Below, piece by piece: positions 1 through 7,725 of a stretch of 40,145 bases of DNA (position 1 is its first letter; each line of letters starts with the position of its first letter). The notes below the pieces were generated by a model. That model was given only the letters and a program-made list of their open reading frames with translations. It searched no databases and had not been told where the DNA came from. The translations under genes were made by a program, and so were the position numbers. The stretch comes from Sphingobium xenophagum NBRC 107872 (GTDB lineage: Bacteria > Pseudomonadota > Alphaproteobacteria > Sphingomonadales > Sphingomonadaceae). The stretch is taken from the NCBI RefSeq assembly GCF_000367345.1, contig NZ_BARE01000005.1:1-40145 (forward strand), read 5' to 3'.

Positions 1-24
1 TTATTGTCGCTCCTCTTGGGTCAT
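1..24 (-). promoter_or_regulatory. Possible ribosome binding site of a gene off the left edge
   Basis: Read on the minus strand, the first 20 bases contain AGGAG followed by nine bases that end in an A at position 1. This is the spacing expected for a start codon straddling or lying just beyond the window edge. I infer a minus-strand gene starting at the boundary. Nothing of its product can be seen. Confidence 0.3.
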
Positions 25-331
25 GGCGGACGCTGCGCCGGTCGGAGGGTGGCGAAGGTGGGTGTGGTGGCCTCTTGGTAGTGTGCGCCGCCAATGCCGA
101 ACCCCCTCTTCCAACTTCGCCTAACCTCATAGCGATCGGTAAGGCTGCGTATCCTTCTCCCCCGTGGGGAGAAGGGTGGGGGCTGCTGTCAATCGTCGTC
201 GTCATCCTGACGGATGGCAGGATCCATTGGCTCTGCCCTCGCGCGCAATCGCTAGCCTTGCGTGAATGGATCCCGGATCAAGTCCGGGATGACGGGGTGA
301 GGGGTGTCGGGTGTTCTTTTGCCTGTGCCCC
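25..331. other. Non-coding stretch with repeat fragments
   Basis: About 300 bases carry no credible gene. Bases 150-180 hold a short palindrome of the CTTCTCCCC/GGGGAGAAG type that recurs near 791-814. Bases 200-294 hold a second, longer inverted repeat. The plus-strand frames crossing this area have repeat-derived, proline- and arginine-rich translations and resemble no family I know, so I treat them as shadows. Confidence 0.6.
200..294. repeat. Dispersed palindromic repeat, GGATCC/TCCGGGATGACG type
   Basis: The arm starting cgtcatcctgacgg with gatccatt (200-227) is mirrored by aatggatc followed by ccggatcaagtccggg and atgacg (265-294). The right arm holds its own inner palindrome, cccggatcaagtccggg. 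Elements with this core are common between genes in sphingomonads. The left arm has diverged, so this copy is imperfect. Confidence 0.65.
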
Positions 332-685
332 TCACGCTTCCGGGCGGGTCCAGATCCAGGTGCCGCCGATCAGGGCGGCGGTGAGGGGGAGGAGGTACCA
401 GGGCCAGGGGGAGAGGAAGAGGGCGAGGGTGGCGCTGAAGGCGAAGGCGGCGAGCGCGGCTTTCTTGCCGCGGCGGCTGATCGCGCCGCGTTCCCGCCAG
501 CTGCGGATATGGGGGCCGAAAATCCGGTGGTCGAGCAGCCTGGCCTCCAGCGCGGGGCTGGAGCGGGCGAAGCAGAAGGCGGCGAGGATCATGAAGGGGA
601 CAGTGGGCAGCAGCGGCAGGAAGGCGCCGATGGTGCCCAGGCCCAGCGAGGCGAAACCGGCGATGAGGTAGAGGTGCCGCCGCAT
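332..685 (-). CDS. YbaN/DUF454 family inner-membrane protein
   Basis: This 117-residue protein has the family's pattern. An N-terminal hydrophobic hairpin contains the glycine-rich GLGTIGAFLPLLPTVPF signature (about residues 14-30). A basic cytoplasmic loop with WRERGAISRRGK follows, then two closing membrane segments (about 70-110). The family's function is unknown; it is usually annotated as YbaN. I start at the ATG at 685 because AGGA lies 7 bases upstream and the family begins here; a start at 790 would add an unrelated arginine-rich leader. The gene lies downstream of the kinase gene on the same strand, 131 bases away, and repeat sequence separates them, so co-transcription is doubtful. 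Confidence 0.85.
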   Translation of the reverse strand: MRRHLYLIAGFASLGLGTIGAFLPLLPTVPFMILAAFCFARSSPALEARLLDHRIFGPHIRSWRERGAISRRGKKAALAAFAFSATLALFLSPWPWYLLPLTAALIGGTWIWTRPEA

Positions 686-777
686 GGGGTTCCTGTTCTG
701 GCCGGGGTGGATGATGCGTGCGATGCTATTGCTTCGCAGGGGCTGGGGTGGATGGCAAGGGTGACGTTGGCGTCCCG

Positions 778-816
778 CCCCCTCATCCAACTTCGCCCCC
801 GTGGGGAGAAGGGGTT
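778..816. repeat. Short GGGGAGAAGG palindrome after the kinase gene
   Basis: Bases 791-814 form an imperfect hairpin, cttcgccccc with gtggggagaagg, directly after the kinase stop codon. It matches the repeat fragment near 150-180. There is no T tract on the kinase strand, so I call it a repeat and not a terminator. Confidence 0.45.
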
Positions 817-2178
817 TTAGGCGGCGGGGAGTCTCAGACGCACGAGGAGGCCGCCAAGATCCTCGCTTTCTTCCAGGGTGACGGTGCCGCCGTAGATTTC
901 CGCGACGTCGCGGACGATGGCGAGGCCAAGGCCGGTGCCGGGCTTACCGGAATCGAGGCGGACGCCGCGGTCGAAAATGCGGGTGCGTTCTTGCGCCGGT
1001 ATGCCGTGGCCGTCATCCTCGACCAATATTTCGACCATGTCGCCCGCGCGCTGGACGGTGGCGAACACGCTGCCGCCACCATATTTGGCGGCGTTTTCGA
1101 CGAGATTGCCGAGCATTTCGTCGAGATCCTGCCGCTCGACGCGCACGGCCGCGTCCTTCGATCCGTCCATGTCGACGCGGACGTGGGAATAGAGGCGGGC
1201 GACGGCGCGTTCGACGGCGGTGAGGCTGGCCCAGACGTCGGCGCGGCTTTGCGCGGCACCCCGCCGACCGACGGCGCGGGCGCGGGCGAGGTGATGATCG
1301 ACCTGCCGCCGCATGGTGGTGGCTTCGCGGATCACGGTTTCGCCAAGATCGGCCGACTGGGCCGTCGCCGCGTTCATGATGACGGTCAGCGGGGTCTTGA
1401 GCGCATGGGCGAGATTGCCCGCATGGGTGCGCGCTTCTTCCGCCTGCCGTTCATTGTGGGCGAGCAGGGCGTTGAGTTCCTCCACCATGGGCAGCACTTC
1501 GGCGGGCATGGGTTCGGTGACGCGGCTTTTGAGGCCATCGCGCATGCGGATGATTTCCAGCCGCACCTTGCGCAGGGGGCGCAGGCCATAGAGGGTCTGG
1601 AGCGTGGCCAGCACGAACAGGCCAAGCGCGAGCAGCGCGAAGCTTTGCACGAGCGTGGTGCGCAGCGTGCGGATCTGGGCGTTCAGGCCCGCGCGCGCCT
1701 GCGCCACGATGAACATCCAGCGCGTGTTCGATCCGGGCAGGACCACGCTGCGTTCCATGATGCGCAAATCCTCGCCAGGAAATTGCTTGCTGTCATAGAC
1801 GTGGAGGCGGCGGTCATGATGGTCGAACGGCACCTTGATCGCGCGGTCCCAGAGCGAGCGGGAGCGCCAATCCTCATGCCCCTTCGCGCTGACCTGATAA
1901 TAGAGGCCGCTATTGGGTTCCAGAAAGCGCTGGTCGGCCAGTTCGCGGTTGAAGAGGACTTCGCCGTCCGGGCCGATTTCCGACGCGGCGATCATCGCGG
2001 TCAGCACATAATTCATGCCGTCGTCGAAATTGCGGGTGATGGCGTCCGACAGCACCCGGTCCAGCGCCACGCCGCCGCCGATCAGCAGCACGCTGATCCA
2101 CAGCGCGGCAATGCCGATCATCCGGCGGCTGATCGAGCCGGTGGAGCGGACGGGGGGAGGGGTGATGGGATCGGTCAT
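817..2178 (-). CDS. PhoQ/FeuQ-like sensor histidine kinase
   Basis: This is a 453-residue inner-membrane sensor kinase. Membrane segments lie at about residues 19-40 and 175-197. They enclose a periplasmic sensor region of about 130 residues with several acidic stretches. A HAMP-like linker follows (198-245). The H-box is LAHALKTPL with phospho-accepting His258, the N-box is NLVENAAKYG (358-367), the G1 box is DDGHGIP (388-394) and the G2 box is GTGLGL (414-419). All catalytic motifs are intact. The gene follows its regulator on the same strand with a 127-base gap mostly filled by a palindromic repeat. Sequence character resembles alphaproteobacterial FeuQ or PhoQ-like kinases. The signal is unknown; divalent cations or envelope state are inferences from family members. 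Confidence 0.93.
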   Translation of the reverse strand: MTDPITPPPVRSTGSISRRMIGIAALWISVLLIGGGVALDRVLSDAITRNFDDGMNYVLTAMIAASEIGPDGEVLFNRELADQRFLEPNSGLYYQVSAKGHEDWRSRSLWDRAIKVPFDHHDRRLHVYDSKQFPGEDLRIMERSVVLPGSNTRWMFIVAQARAGLNAQIRTLRTTLVQSFALLALGLFVLATLQTLYGLRPLRKVRLEIIRMRDGLKSRVTEPMPAEVLPMVEELNALLAHNERQAEEARTHAGNLAHALKTPLTVIMNAATAQSADLGETVIREATTMRRQVDHHLARARAVGRRGAAQSRADVWASLTAVERAVARLYSHVRVDMDGSKDAAVRVERQDLDEMLGNLVENAAKYGGGSVFATVQRAGDMVEILVEDDGHGIPAQERTRIFDRGVRLDSGKPGTGLGLAIVRDVAEIYGGTVTLEESEDLGGLLVRLRLPAA

Positions 2179-2193
2179 GCGTATCCCACTTTA

Positions 2194-2290
2194 CCGTTTG
2201 CCCTGAGCGAAGTCGAAGGGGTCCGGTGAGCGGAGCGAAGTGCCTTCACTGCGTTCAGGTGAAGGCTTCGACTTCGCTCAGCCCGAACGG
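2194..2290. repeat. Dispersed inverted repeat, CCCTGAGCGAAGTCGAAGG type
   Basis: The arms ccctgagcgaagtcgaagg (2201-2219) and cttcgacttcgctcagccc (2265-2283) are inverted, with outer CCGTT/AACGG ends. A smaller inverted element, gagcggagcgaagtgcc, lies in the loop. It sits between the regulator and kinase genes and must be transcribed if they are co-transcribed. Other copies lie at 12450-12525, 17399-17495 and 39097-39173. Confidence 0.85.
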
Positions 2291-2305
2291 ATGTCGGGTT
2301 TGGTG

Positions 2306-2971
2306 TCAGCGCCCCGGCTCGTCCAAGCTGTAGCCCAGGCCGCGGATGGTGGTGATCACGTCGGCGCCCAGTTTTTTGCGGATGCGGGTGACGAACACTT
2401 CGATCGTGTTGGAATCGCGGTCGAAATCCTGATCGTAAATATGTTCGATCAATTCGGTGCGGCTGACCACCTTGCCCTTGTGATGGAGCAGGTAGGAGAG
2501 CAGTTTATATTCCTGCGCGGTGAGCTTTACCGGATCGCCGCTGAGCGTCACCTTGCCTGAACGGGTGTCGAGGCGGACGTCGCCTGCGGTGAGTTCGCTC
2601 GACGCATTGCCCGACGCACGGCGGATGAGCGCGCGCAGGCGGGCGATGAGTTCTTCGGACTGGAAGGGTTTGGCGAGATAGTCGTCCGCGCCCGCGTCCA
2701 GCCCCGCCACCTTGTCCGACCAGCTGTCGCGCGCGGTAAGCACCAGCACCGGGAAGGCGCGGCCCTCCTTGCGCCAGCGGTCCAGCACCGTCAGGCCGTC
2801 AATGGTCGGCAGGCCCAGGTCGAGCACGACCGCATCGTAATTTTCGGTGGAGCCGAGGAAATGCCCATCCTCGCCATCGGTGGCGAGGTCGACGGCATAG
2901 CCAGCACCCTCCAGCGTGTTCCTGAGCTGCTGGCCCAGACTTGGTTCATCCTCGACGATCAGCAGACGCAT
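2306..2971 (-). CDS. OmpR/PhoP-family response regulator
   Basis: This is a 221-residue two-domain transcription factor. The receiver domain (1-115) has the acidic pair Glu7-Asp8, phospho-accepting Asp51, Thr79 and Lys101. The winged-helix DNA-binding domain (about 125-218) ends with the typical RGLGYSL turn. Length and motifs are standard. It is the likely partner of the histidine kinase immediately downstream and probably shares a transcript with the PepSY protein gene upstream, 34 bases away. Regulated genes cannot be deduced here. The FeuP/PhoP assignment is by overall resemblance only. Confidence 0.94.
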   Translation of the reverse strand: MRLLIVEDEPSLGQQLRNTLEGAGYAVDLATDGEDGHFLGSTENYDAVVLDLGLPTIDGLTVLDRWRKEGRAFPVLVLTARDSWSDKVAGLDAGADDYLAKPFQSEELIARLRALIRRASGNASSELTAGDVRLDTRSGKVTLSGDPVKLTAQEYKLLSYLLHHKGKVVSRTELIEHIYDQDFDRDSNTIEVFVTRIRKKLGADVITTIRGLGYSLDEPGR

Positions 2972-3005
2972 GGGCTGTTCCGTTTCTTTTCTGTGTCAGG
3001 CGCGG

Positions 3006-3320
3006 TCAGCGCGCCCAGCCGATGATATTGCCTGTCCGGCCGTCCGCATCAACCCACATGACCTTTCCGTCCTTCACATATTTGAGGCGATAGCGGTTGG
3101 AGGAAGGGTCGAATTCGCTGCCGACATAGCTGGCCCCGTTCATCTGCGAATCGACGCGGCGCTTGATCATGGCAAAGGGCATGACCTGCCCGTCGAGCAT
3201 GGCCCGGCGCGCGGCGTCCTGCTCGTCGCGGCGTCCTCCAGCGTCGGCGACCGGGACCAGCGCGAGTGCGGCCCCCATGGCGATGATTCCGGCGATCAGG
3301 CTTTTGCGCATCATTGTCAT
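3006..3320 (-). CDS. Small secreted PepSY-domain protein
   Basis: A signal peptide (MRKSLIAGIIAMG through PVADA) precedes a single PepSY-like unit of about 75 residues. The unit includes VMPFAMIKRRVDSQMNG, a central RLKYVKDGKVMWVDAD strand pair and a final GNIIGW, typical of the fold. No start has a clear Shine-Dalgarno; I choose the ATG at 3320, with 3311, 3326 and 3344 as alternatives. The frame stays open to 3473, but that extension translates a dispersed repeat and is not protein. It sits directly upstream of the response regulator and kinase. I infer a periplasmic modulator of the kinase, by analogy with small periplasmic partners such as FeuN of the FeuPQ system. Confidence 0.8.
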   Translation of the reverse strand: MTMMRKSLIAGIIAMGAALALVPVADAGGRRDEQDAARRAMLDGQVMPFAMIKRRVDSQMNGASYVGSEFDPSSNRYRLKYVKDGKVMWVDADGRTGNIIGWAR

Positions 3321-3389
3321 GGGCATGGCATAGGCGACAGGCATTGAACAGGTGGTGAATGGGGGAGGGTGAGGTGTTTGCGCTATTTC

Positions 3390-3509
3390 ATCCTCCCCCC
3401 GGCGGGGAGGTGGCTGGCCGCAGGTCAGACGAAGGGGTGTCGCCCTATCGAGAGGGTGACACCCCTCCGTCAACGCTTCGCGTTGCCACCTCCCCTTGCA
3501 GGGGAGGAT
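3390..3509. repeat. 120-base dispersed repeat, full-length copy
   Basis: The outer arms are atcctcccc and ggggaggat. Inside are tggctggccgcagg, a tcgagagggtgacacc block and a cacgccttcg/aacgcttcg hairpin. It matches 31030-31149 in length and order. It fills most of the gap between the SIMPL protein and PepSY protein genes. Translation of this repeat explains the spurious N-terminal extension of the PepSY frame. Confidence 0.85.
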
Positions 3510-3517
3510 TGAGGTTT

Positions 3518-4249
3518 TTACTTTTCCAGTGCGTATTGCACCGTGAGCGTCACCGACGCGCTGACCTGGCCGGGTTCGACCGGGGTGGCGGCGGCGGCAT
3601 CGGCCTTGAAGCGGGCGCTTTGCAGCATGGGCATGGGGGGCTGGCCGCCGCTGTTGCTTTCGGCGATGGAGAGGAGGCGGGCGGTGCGGTAGCCAGCGGC
3701 CTGCGCATAGAAATCGGCCTGGGCCTTCGCGCTCTTGAGTGCCGCGCCGCGCGCCTGCGCCAGCATCGGCGCGGGATTGTCGATCGCGAAGGTCGGGCCG
3801 TTGATGTTGGTCGCGCCCGCGGCCACCATGGCGTCGAGCAGGGGGCCGACCTTCCTGATGTCGCGCAGTTTGACGCTGAGCTGGTTGGACGCTTCATAGC
3901 CGATGAAGCGCGGGCCGGCGGGTTCGCCGTCGCGCTGGTTATAATCATATTGCGCCGACAGGTTGATACCGCTGGTCTGGATATCCTTCCTGGCGATGCC
4001 AGCGCGGGAGAGGGCGGCGATCAGCTTTTCCGTCTTGGCGGCATTGTCCTGCATCGCCGCCTGCGCGGTGGGCGCGCGCGTCTGGACGCCGGTGCCCACG
4101 GTGGCGATGTCGGGCGACCCCTCGACGCTTTCGGTGACGTTGAGGGTGACCACCGGCGCGGTTTCGGCAAGGGTCACGCTGGTCTGGGCGATGGCGGCCA
4201 TCGGGAGCGACGAAGCGGCGAGCGCCATGATGGCGAGGGCGGATTTCAT
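3518..4249 (-). CDS. SIMPL-domain (DUF541) secreted protein
   Basis: This 243-residue protein starts at the ATG at 4249, with GGAG about 9 bases upstream. A signal peptide (MKSALAIMALAASSLPMAAIAQ) is followed by a SIMPL/DUF541 domain covering the remainder. Recognisable parts are VTESVEGSPDIATVGTGVQT, the helix with AKTEKLIAAL and GIARKDIQTSGINLSAQY, the YEASNQLSVKLRD strand, GATNINGPTF and the closing VSASVTLTVQYAL strand. The family is periplasmic or outer-membrane associated and has been linked to oxidative stress and envelope functions; its biochemical role is unsettled. The frame stays open far upstream to 6361, but that part is antisense to uup and is not coding. Confidence 0.9.
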   Translation of the reverse strand: MKSALAIMALAASSLPMAAIAQTSVTLAETAPVVTLNVTESVEGSPDIATVGTGVQTRAPTAQAAMQDNAAKTEKLIAALSRAGIARKDIQTSGINLSAQYDYNQRDGEPAGPRFIGYEASNQLSVKLRDIRKVGPLLDAMVAAGATNINGPTFAIDNPAPMLAQARGAALKSAKAQADFYAQAAGYRTARLLSIAESNSGGQPPMPMLQSARFKADAAAATPVEPGQVSASVTLTVQYALEK

Positions 4250-4348
4250 GAAGGGAACACTCCTGTTTGGATGCCGTAATGGTGGGACGGCTGCGATGAA
4301 TGGACGCTGACATGCGTTGAAAGCCGTCAGACAGGTTGGGGTTCCGTG

Positions 4349-4385
4349 TCCTCCCCATGTCGGTGACGCCTTGCGCCGGGGAGGA
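4349..4385. repeat. Decayed CCTCCCC/GGGGAGG palindrome
   Basis: The stretch cctcccc ... tgacgcct ... ggggagg lies in the divergent gap upstream of uup. It keeps the outer arms and the internal gtgacgccttgcg part of the 120-base repeat family but lacks the rest. I read it as a shortened, diverged copy. Confidence 0.45.
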
Positions 4386-4426
4386 TATGCTTGCTCCATC
4401 GTGATCTTGCGACTAGCTGCACGGGC

Positions 4427-6289
4427 ATGGCAGCACCTCTTCTTTCGTTCGAAAATCTTGGCCTTTCGCAGGGCAGCCACTGGCTGTTTCGCGGGATGGA
4501 TATTCATGTCGGCGCGCGTGATCGGCTCGCGCTGATCGGGCGCAACGGCGTGGGCAAGACGACCCTGCTCAAACTGCTGGGCGGTCAGATCGAGGCCGAT
4601 GAAGGCGTGCGGTCGGTGCAGCCGGGCGCGCGGATCATCACGCTGGAACAGGACCCGGACGTCAGCGCCTTTGCGACGCTGCATGATTTCGCGCTGGCGG
4701 GCGAATTTGCGCCGCCCGCCCATGAGGTCGAGGCGATTGCCGACCAGTTGGGGATAGACCTGTCGCGCGAGGCGAAAACGGCGAGCGGCGGCGAGCGGCG
4801 GCGGGCGGCGATCGCCCGCGCGCTGGCGAGCGAACCGGACCTGCTGTTGCTGGACGAACCGACCAACCATCTGGACATTGCCGCGATCGACTGGCTGGAA
4901 AACTGGCTGGCGCGTTATAATGGCGGCTTCATCGTCATCAGCCATGACCGCGCCTTCCTGACGCGGCTGACGCGCCAGACGCTGTGGCTGGACCGGGGGC
5001 AGATGCGGCGCAACGAGATCGGCTTTGGCGGTTTCGAGCAGTGGATGGAAGCGGTCTATGCCGAAGAGGCGCGGGCGGCGGAGAAGCTGGACGCCAAGCT
5101 GAAGATCGAGGCGCACTGGCTGGAGCGGGGCGTCACCGCGCGGCGCAAGCGCAACCAGGGGCGGCTGGCCAAGCTGTGGGAAATGCGCGAGACGCGCGCG
5201 GCGATGAACGGGCCGCAGGGCGTCGCCAAGATCGCGGTGGCGAGCGACGACAGCAAGACCAAGAGCGTCATCAAGGTCGAACATGCGACCAAGCGTTTCC
5301 CCCGGTCTCCGTCCGCTTCGAGCGAAGTCGAGAAGCGGCAGCGCGACGGTGTCTCGACTTCGCTCGACACGAACGGAGCTGGTGAAAGGGTCATCATCGA
5401 CAATCTGTCGCTGCGCGTGCAGCGCGGCGACCGGATCGGCATTGTCGGGGGCAATGGCGCGGGCAAGACGACCTTGCTGAAGATGCTGACCGGCGAATTG
5501 CAGCCCGACAGCGGCACGGTGAGCCAGGCCAAGACGCTGGACATGATCTTCATCGACCAGCAGCGCAGCCTGATGCAGGGCGACAAGACGGTCCGCGAAG
5601 TGCTGGCCGAAGGGGGCGACTGGATCGATGTGCGGGGCGTGCGCAAGCATGTCCATGGCTATCTCAAGGATTTTCTGTTCGATCCTTCGCTGGCCGAGGC
5701 GAAGGTGGGCACGCTGTCGGGCGGGGAGCGTTCGCGCCTGCTGTTCGCGCGCGAATTTGCGCGCGAATCCAACCTGCTGGTGCTGGACGAGCCGACCAAC
5801 GACCTGGATCTGGAAACACTCGACCTGTTGCAGGAAGTGATTGCCGATTATGACGGCACGGTGCTGATCGTCAGCCATGACCGCGACTTTCTGGACCGCA
5901 CGGTGACGGTGACGCTGGGGCTGGACGGATCGGGCAAGGTCGATGTGATCGTGGGCGGCTATGCCGACTGGATCGCCAAGCGCGATCCGCGCAAGGCCGT
6001 CAAGGTCGAGAAGAAGGCCGCCGCCGCGCCTCCGCAGCCAAAGCCCTTGTCGGCGAAGCTGAGCTACAAGGACCAGCGCGACCTGGAGCTGCTGCCCAAG
6101 CGGGTCGAGGAACTGGAGGCGGCGATCGCGCGGGACGAGGATATGCTGGCGGACCCGGCGCTTTACACCCGCGACCGCAAGCGGTTCGACGCGCTGACCG
6201 GCGCGATCGAAAAGGCGCGGGCCGAGAAAGAGGCGGCGGAAATGCGCTGGCTGGAACTGGCGGAGAAGGCCGAGGGTTTGGCGGGGTAG
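4427..6289 (+). CDS. uup: ABC-F family ATPase Uup
   Basis: This is a 620-residue soluble protein with two ABC ATPase domains and no membrane segment. Domain 1 has Walker A GRNGVGKTT (38-46), signature SGGERRR (120-126) and Walker B LLLLDEPTNHLD (139-150). A basic linker (about 210-275) follows. Domain 2 has Walker A GGNGAGKTT (341-349), signature LSGGERSR (430-437) and Walker B DEPTNDLD (454-461). A charged, coiled-coil-like C-terminal domain (545-615) identifies Uup over other ABC-F members. ABC-F proteins act on the ribosome; Uup has also been tied to DNA-related phenotypes. Residues 293-319 are an in-frame palindromic repeat insertion (see findings). The start at 4427 fits family N-termini better than the upstream TTG at 4391. 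Confidence 0.94.
   Translation: MAAPLLSFENLGLSQGSHWLFRGMDIHVGARDRLALIGRNGVGKTTLLKLLGGQIEADEGVRSVQPGARIITLEQDPDVSAFATLHDFALAGEFAPPAHEVEAIADQLGIDLSREAKTASGGERRRAAIARALASEPDLLLLDEPTNHLDIAAIDWLENWLARYNGGFIVISHDRAFLTRLTRQTLWLDRGQMRRNEIGFGGFEQWMEAVYAEEARAAEKLDAKLKIEAHWLERGVTARRKRNQGRLAKLWEMRETRAAMNGPQGVAKIAVASDDSKTKSVIKVEHATKRFPRSPSASSEVEKRQRDGVSTSLDTNGAGERVIIDNLSLRVQRGDRIGIVGGNGAGKTTLLKMLTGELQPDSGTVSQAKTLDMIFIDQQRSLMQGDKTVREVLAEGGDWIDVRGVRKHVHGYLKDFLFDPSLAEAKVGTLSGGERSRLLFAREFARESNLLVLDEPTNDLDLETLDLLQEVIADYDGTVLIVSHDRDFLDRTVTVTLGLDGSGKVDVIVGGYADWIAKRDPRKAVKVEKKAAAAPPQPKPLSAKLSYKDQRDLELLPKRVEELEAAIARDEDMLADPALYTRDRKRFDALTGAIEKARAEKEAAEMRWLELAEKAEGLAG
5308..5378. repeat. Palindromic repeat inside the uup coding sequence
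   Basis: The arms at 5308-5337 and 5349-5378 are inverted copies of the ctcgacttcgctcga family, each about 30 bases with a few mismatches. The family's intergenic copy is at 21523-21595 and a half copy at 33884-33913. Here the element reads through uup in frame without a stop. Confidence 0.88.
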
Positions 6290-6294
6290 GCTGT

Positions 6295-6362
6295 CGTGCT
6301 CCCGCGCAGGCGGGAGCCTAGTCGATAGCGTGGGACTGGGCTCCCGCCTGCGCGGGAGCACG
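6295..6362. repeat. 68-base inverted repeat, GTGCTCCCGCGCAGGCGGGAGC type
   Basis: The outer CGTGCTCCCGCGCAGGCGGG arm is repeated in inverse orientation after a non-palindromic loop. Each arm is itself a small hairpin. It sits 5 bases after the uup stop codon. Other copies are at 9056-9123, 20433-20500 and 26765-26831. Confidence 0.9.
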
Positions 6363-6432
6363 TATCATGGGACACTCGACTTCGCGCCAAACCGACGGCA
6401 GGGTGGGGCAGGATCGTAACGGGGGCTGACCA

Positions 6433-7140
6433 ATGGACACGGCAATCGACCAGTCGCACCATGCCGTTCATTATGTGAATCGCGTCGGCTGGCTGCGCGC
6501 GACGGTGCTGGGGGCCAATGACGGGATCGTGTCCACCGCCAGCCTGATGACCGGGATCGCGGCGTCGGGGGCGGACGGTCAGACGATCCTGCTGACCGGC
6601 GTTGCCGCGCTGGTCGCGGGGGCGATGTCGATGGCGGCGGGGGAATATGTGTCCGTCAGCGCGCAATCGGATACCGAACGCGCCGACCTGGCCAAGGAAC
6701 GGCATGCATTGGCCGTGCAACCCGAACAGGAATGGGCCGAACTGCGCGACATTTATGTCGAGCGTGGCCTGACGCCCGACCTGGCGGGGCAAGTGGCGCG
6801 ACAGTTGATGGAGGCCGACGCGCTGGGCGCGCATGCCCGCGACGAGCTGGGCATTTCCGATATTGCGACGGCCCGTCCGGTGCAGGCGGCGCTGGCGTCG
6901 GCGGGCAGCTTTGCCATGGGGGCTGCGCCGCCGGTTCTGGTCGCGGCGATCGCGCCCGCGGGCAGCGCGATCATGGCGATTGTCTGCCTGAGCCTGCTGT
7001 GCCTCGCGCTGCTGGGCTATGTCGGCGCGCGGTTGGGCGGGGCGCAGGTGGTGCGATCAATGGGCCGGACCCTGTTCTGGGGCGCGCTGGCGATGGCGGT
7101 GACGGCGGGTGCGGGGCATCTGTTCGGGGCGGCGATATAG
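6433..7140 (+). CDS. VIT1/CCC1-family metal transporter
   Basis: This 235-residue membrane protein has five predicted membrane segments. The first segments carry the family signature LRATVLGANDGIVSTASL (21-38) and the MAAGEYVSVSAQSD motif (67-80). A cytoplasmic helical region (80-145) rich in Glu and Asp, including EQEWAELRD and DELG, matches the metal-binding domain of plant and fungal vacuolar iron transporters. The last three segments span 153-235. Likely substrates are Fe(II) or Mn(II), exported from the cytoplasm; the metal cannot be chosen from sequence. Glutathione peroxidase follows after 37 bases, so a joint role in limiting iron-driven oxidative damage is plausible but only inferred. 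Confidence 0.9.
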   Translation: MDTAIDQSHHAVHYVNRVGWLRATVLGANDGIVSTASLMTGIAASGADGQTILLTGVAALVAGAMSMAAGEYVSVSAQSDTERADLAKERHALAVQPEQEWAELRDIYVERGLTPDLAGQVARQLMEADALGAHARDELGISDIATARPVQAALASAGSFAMGAAPPVLVAAIAPAGSAIMAIVCLSLLCLALLGYVGARLGGAQVVRSMGRTLFWGALAMAVTAGAGHLFGAAI

Positions 7141-7177
7141 TGGCAAGGTCCACGCAAATTTCACAGGAGACGACGAG

Positions 7178-7723
7178 ATGACGGACATTCAGCATATCCC
7201 CCTCAAGACCATCAAGGGCACTGACGCATCGCTCGCCGATTATGCGGGCAAGGTGGTGCTGGCGGTCAATGTCGCGTCCAAATGCGGGCTGACGCCGCAA
7301 TATGAAGGGCTGGAAAAGCTCTACGCCGACTATAAGGACAAGGGGCTGGTGGTCGCAGGCTTTCCCGCCAATGATTTCGGCGCGCAGGAGCCGGGGACGA
7401 ACGACGAGATCGCGACATTTTGCACCACCAATTTCGGCGTCGATTTCCCGATGTTCGAGAAGATCGTGGTCACCGGGCCGGACAAGCATCCGCTCTATGC
7501 CGCGCTGACCAGCGCCGTGCCGGAAGCGCAGGGCGAGGGCGATGCGTTTCGCGAGAAGCTGAAAGGCTATGGCATGACCCCCAATCCGGCGCCCGAAGTG
7601 CTGTGGAATTTCGAGAAATTCCTGATCGCCAAGGATGGCAGTGTGGCTGCGCGTTTTGCGCCGACGACCGCGCCAGACGACGCGGCGCTGGTCGCGGCGA
7701 TCGAGACGGAACTGGCCAAGTGA
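7178..7723 (+). CDS. Glutathione peroxidase family protein
   Basis: This is a 181-residue thioredoxin-fold peroxidase. The tetrad is present: peroxidatic Cys36 in NVASKCGLTPQY, Gln70 in GFPANDFGAQEPG, and Trp143-Asn144 in LWNFEKFL. Cys82 in FCTTNFG is at the position of the resolving cysteine in the thioredoxin-dependent two-Cys type, so thioredoxin rather than glutathione may be the real reductant. The second signature reads FPANDFG where many members have FPCNQFG, a common bacterial variant. An AGGAGA sits 8 bases before the start. The M20 peptidase gene follows with only 2 bases between stop and ATG. Confidence 0.93.
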   Translation: MTDIQHIPLKTIKGTDASLADYAGKVVLAVNVASKCGLTPQYEGLEKLYADYKDKGLVVAGFPANDFGAQEPGTNDEIATFCTTNFGVDFPMFEKIVVTGPDKHPLYAALTSAVPEAQGEGDAFREKLKGYGMTPNPAPEVLWNFEKFLIAKDGSVAARFAPTTAPDDAALVAAIETELAK

Positions 7724-7725
7724 GA

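Noticed and set aside
791..814. Intrinsic terminator of the kinase gene
   Set aside because: The stem is imperfect and no T tract follows on the minus strand; the same sequence recurs near 150-180 as a repeat fragment.
718..2229. 503-residue plus-strand frame over the histidine kinase
   Set aside because: Antisense shadow: His/Ala/Gly-rich, no family resemblance, and it starts in a non-coding repeat area.
3321..3473. Longer N-terminus for the PepSY protein
   Set aside because: The extension is the translation of the 120-base dispersed repeat and lies before the signal peptide.
4250..6361. Very long minus-strand frame continuing upstream of the SIMPL gene over uup
   Set aside because: It is antisense to the clearly coding uup gene. 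High GC with strong third-position bias keeps this frame open. The translation is Arg/Gln/His-rich with no domain except the SIMPL part at its end.
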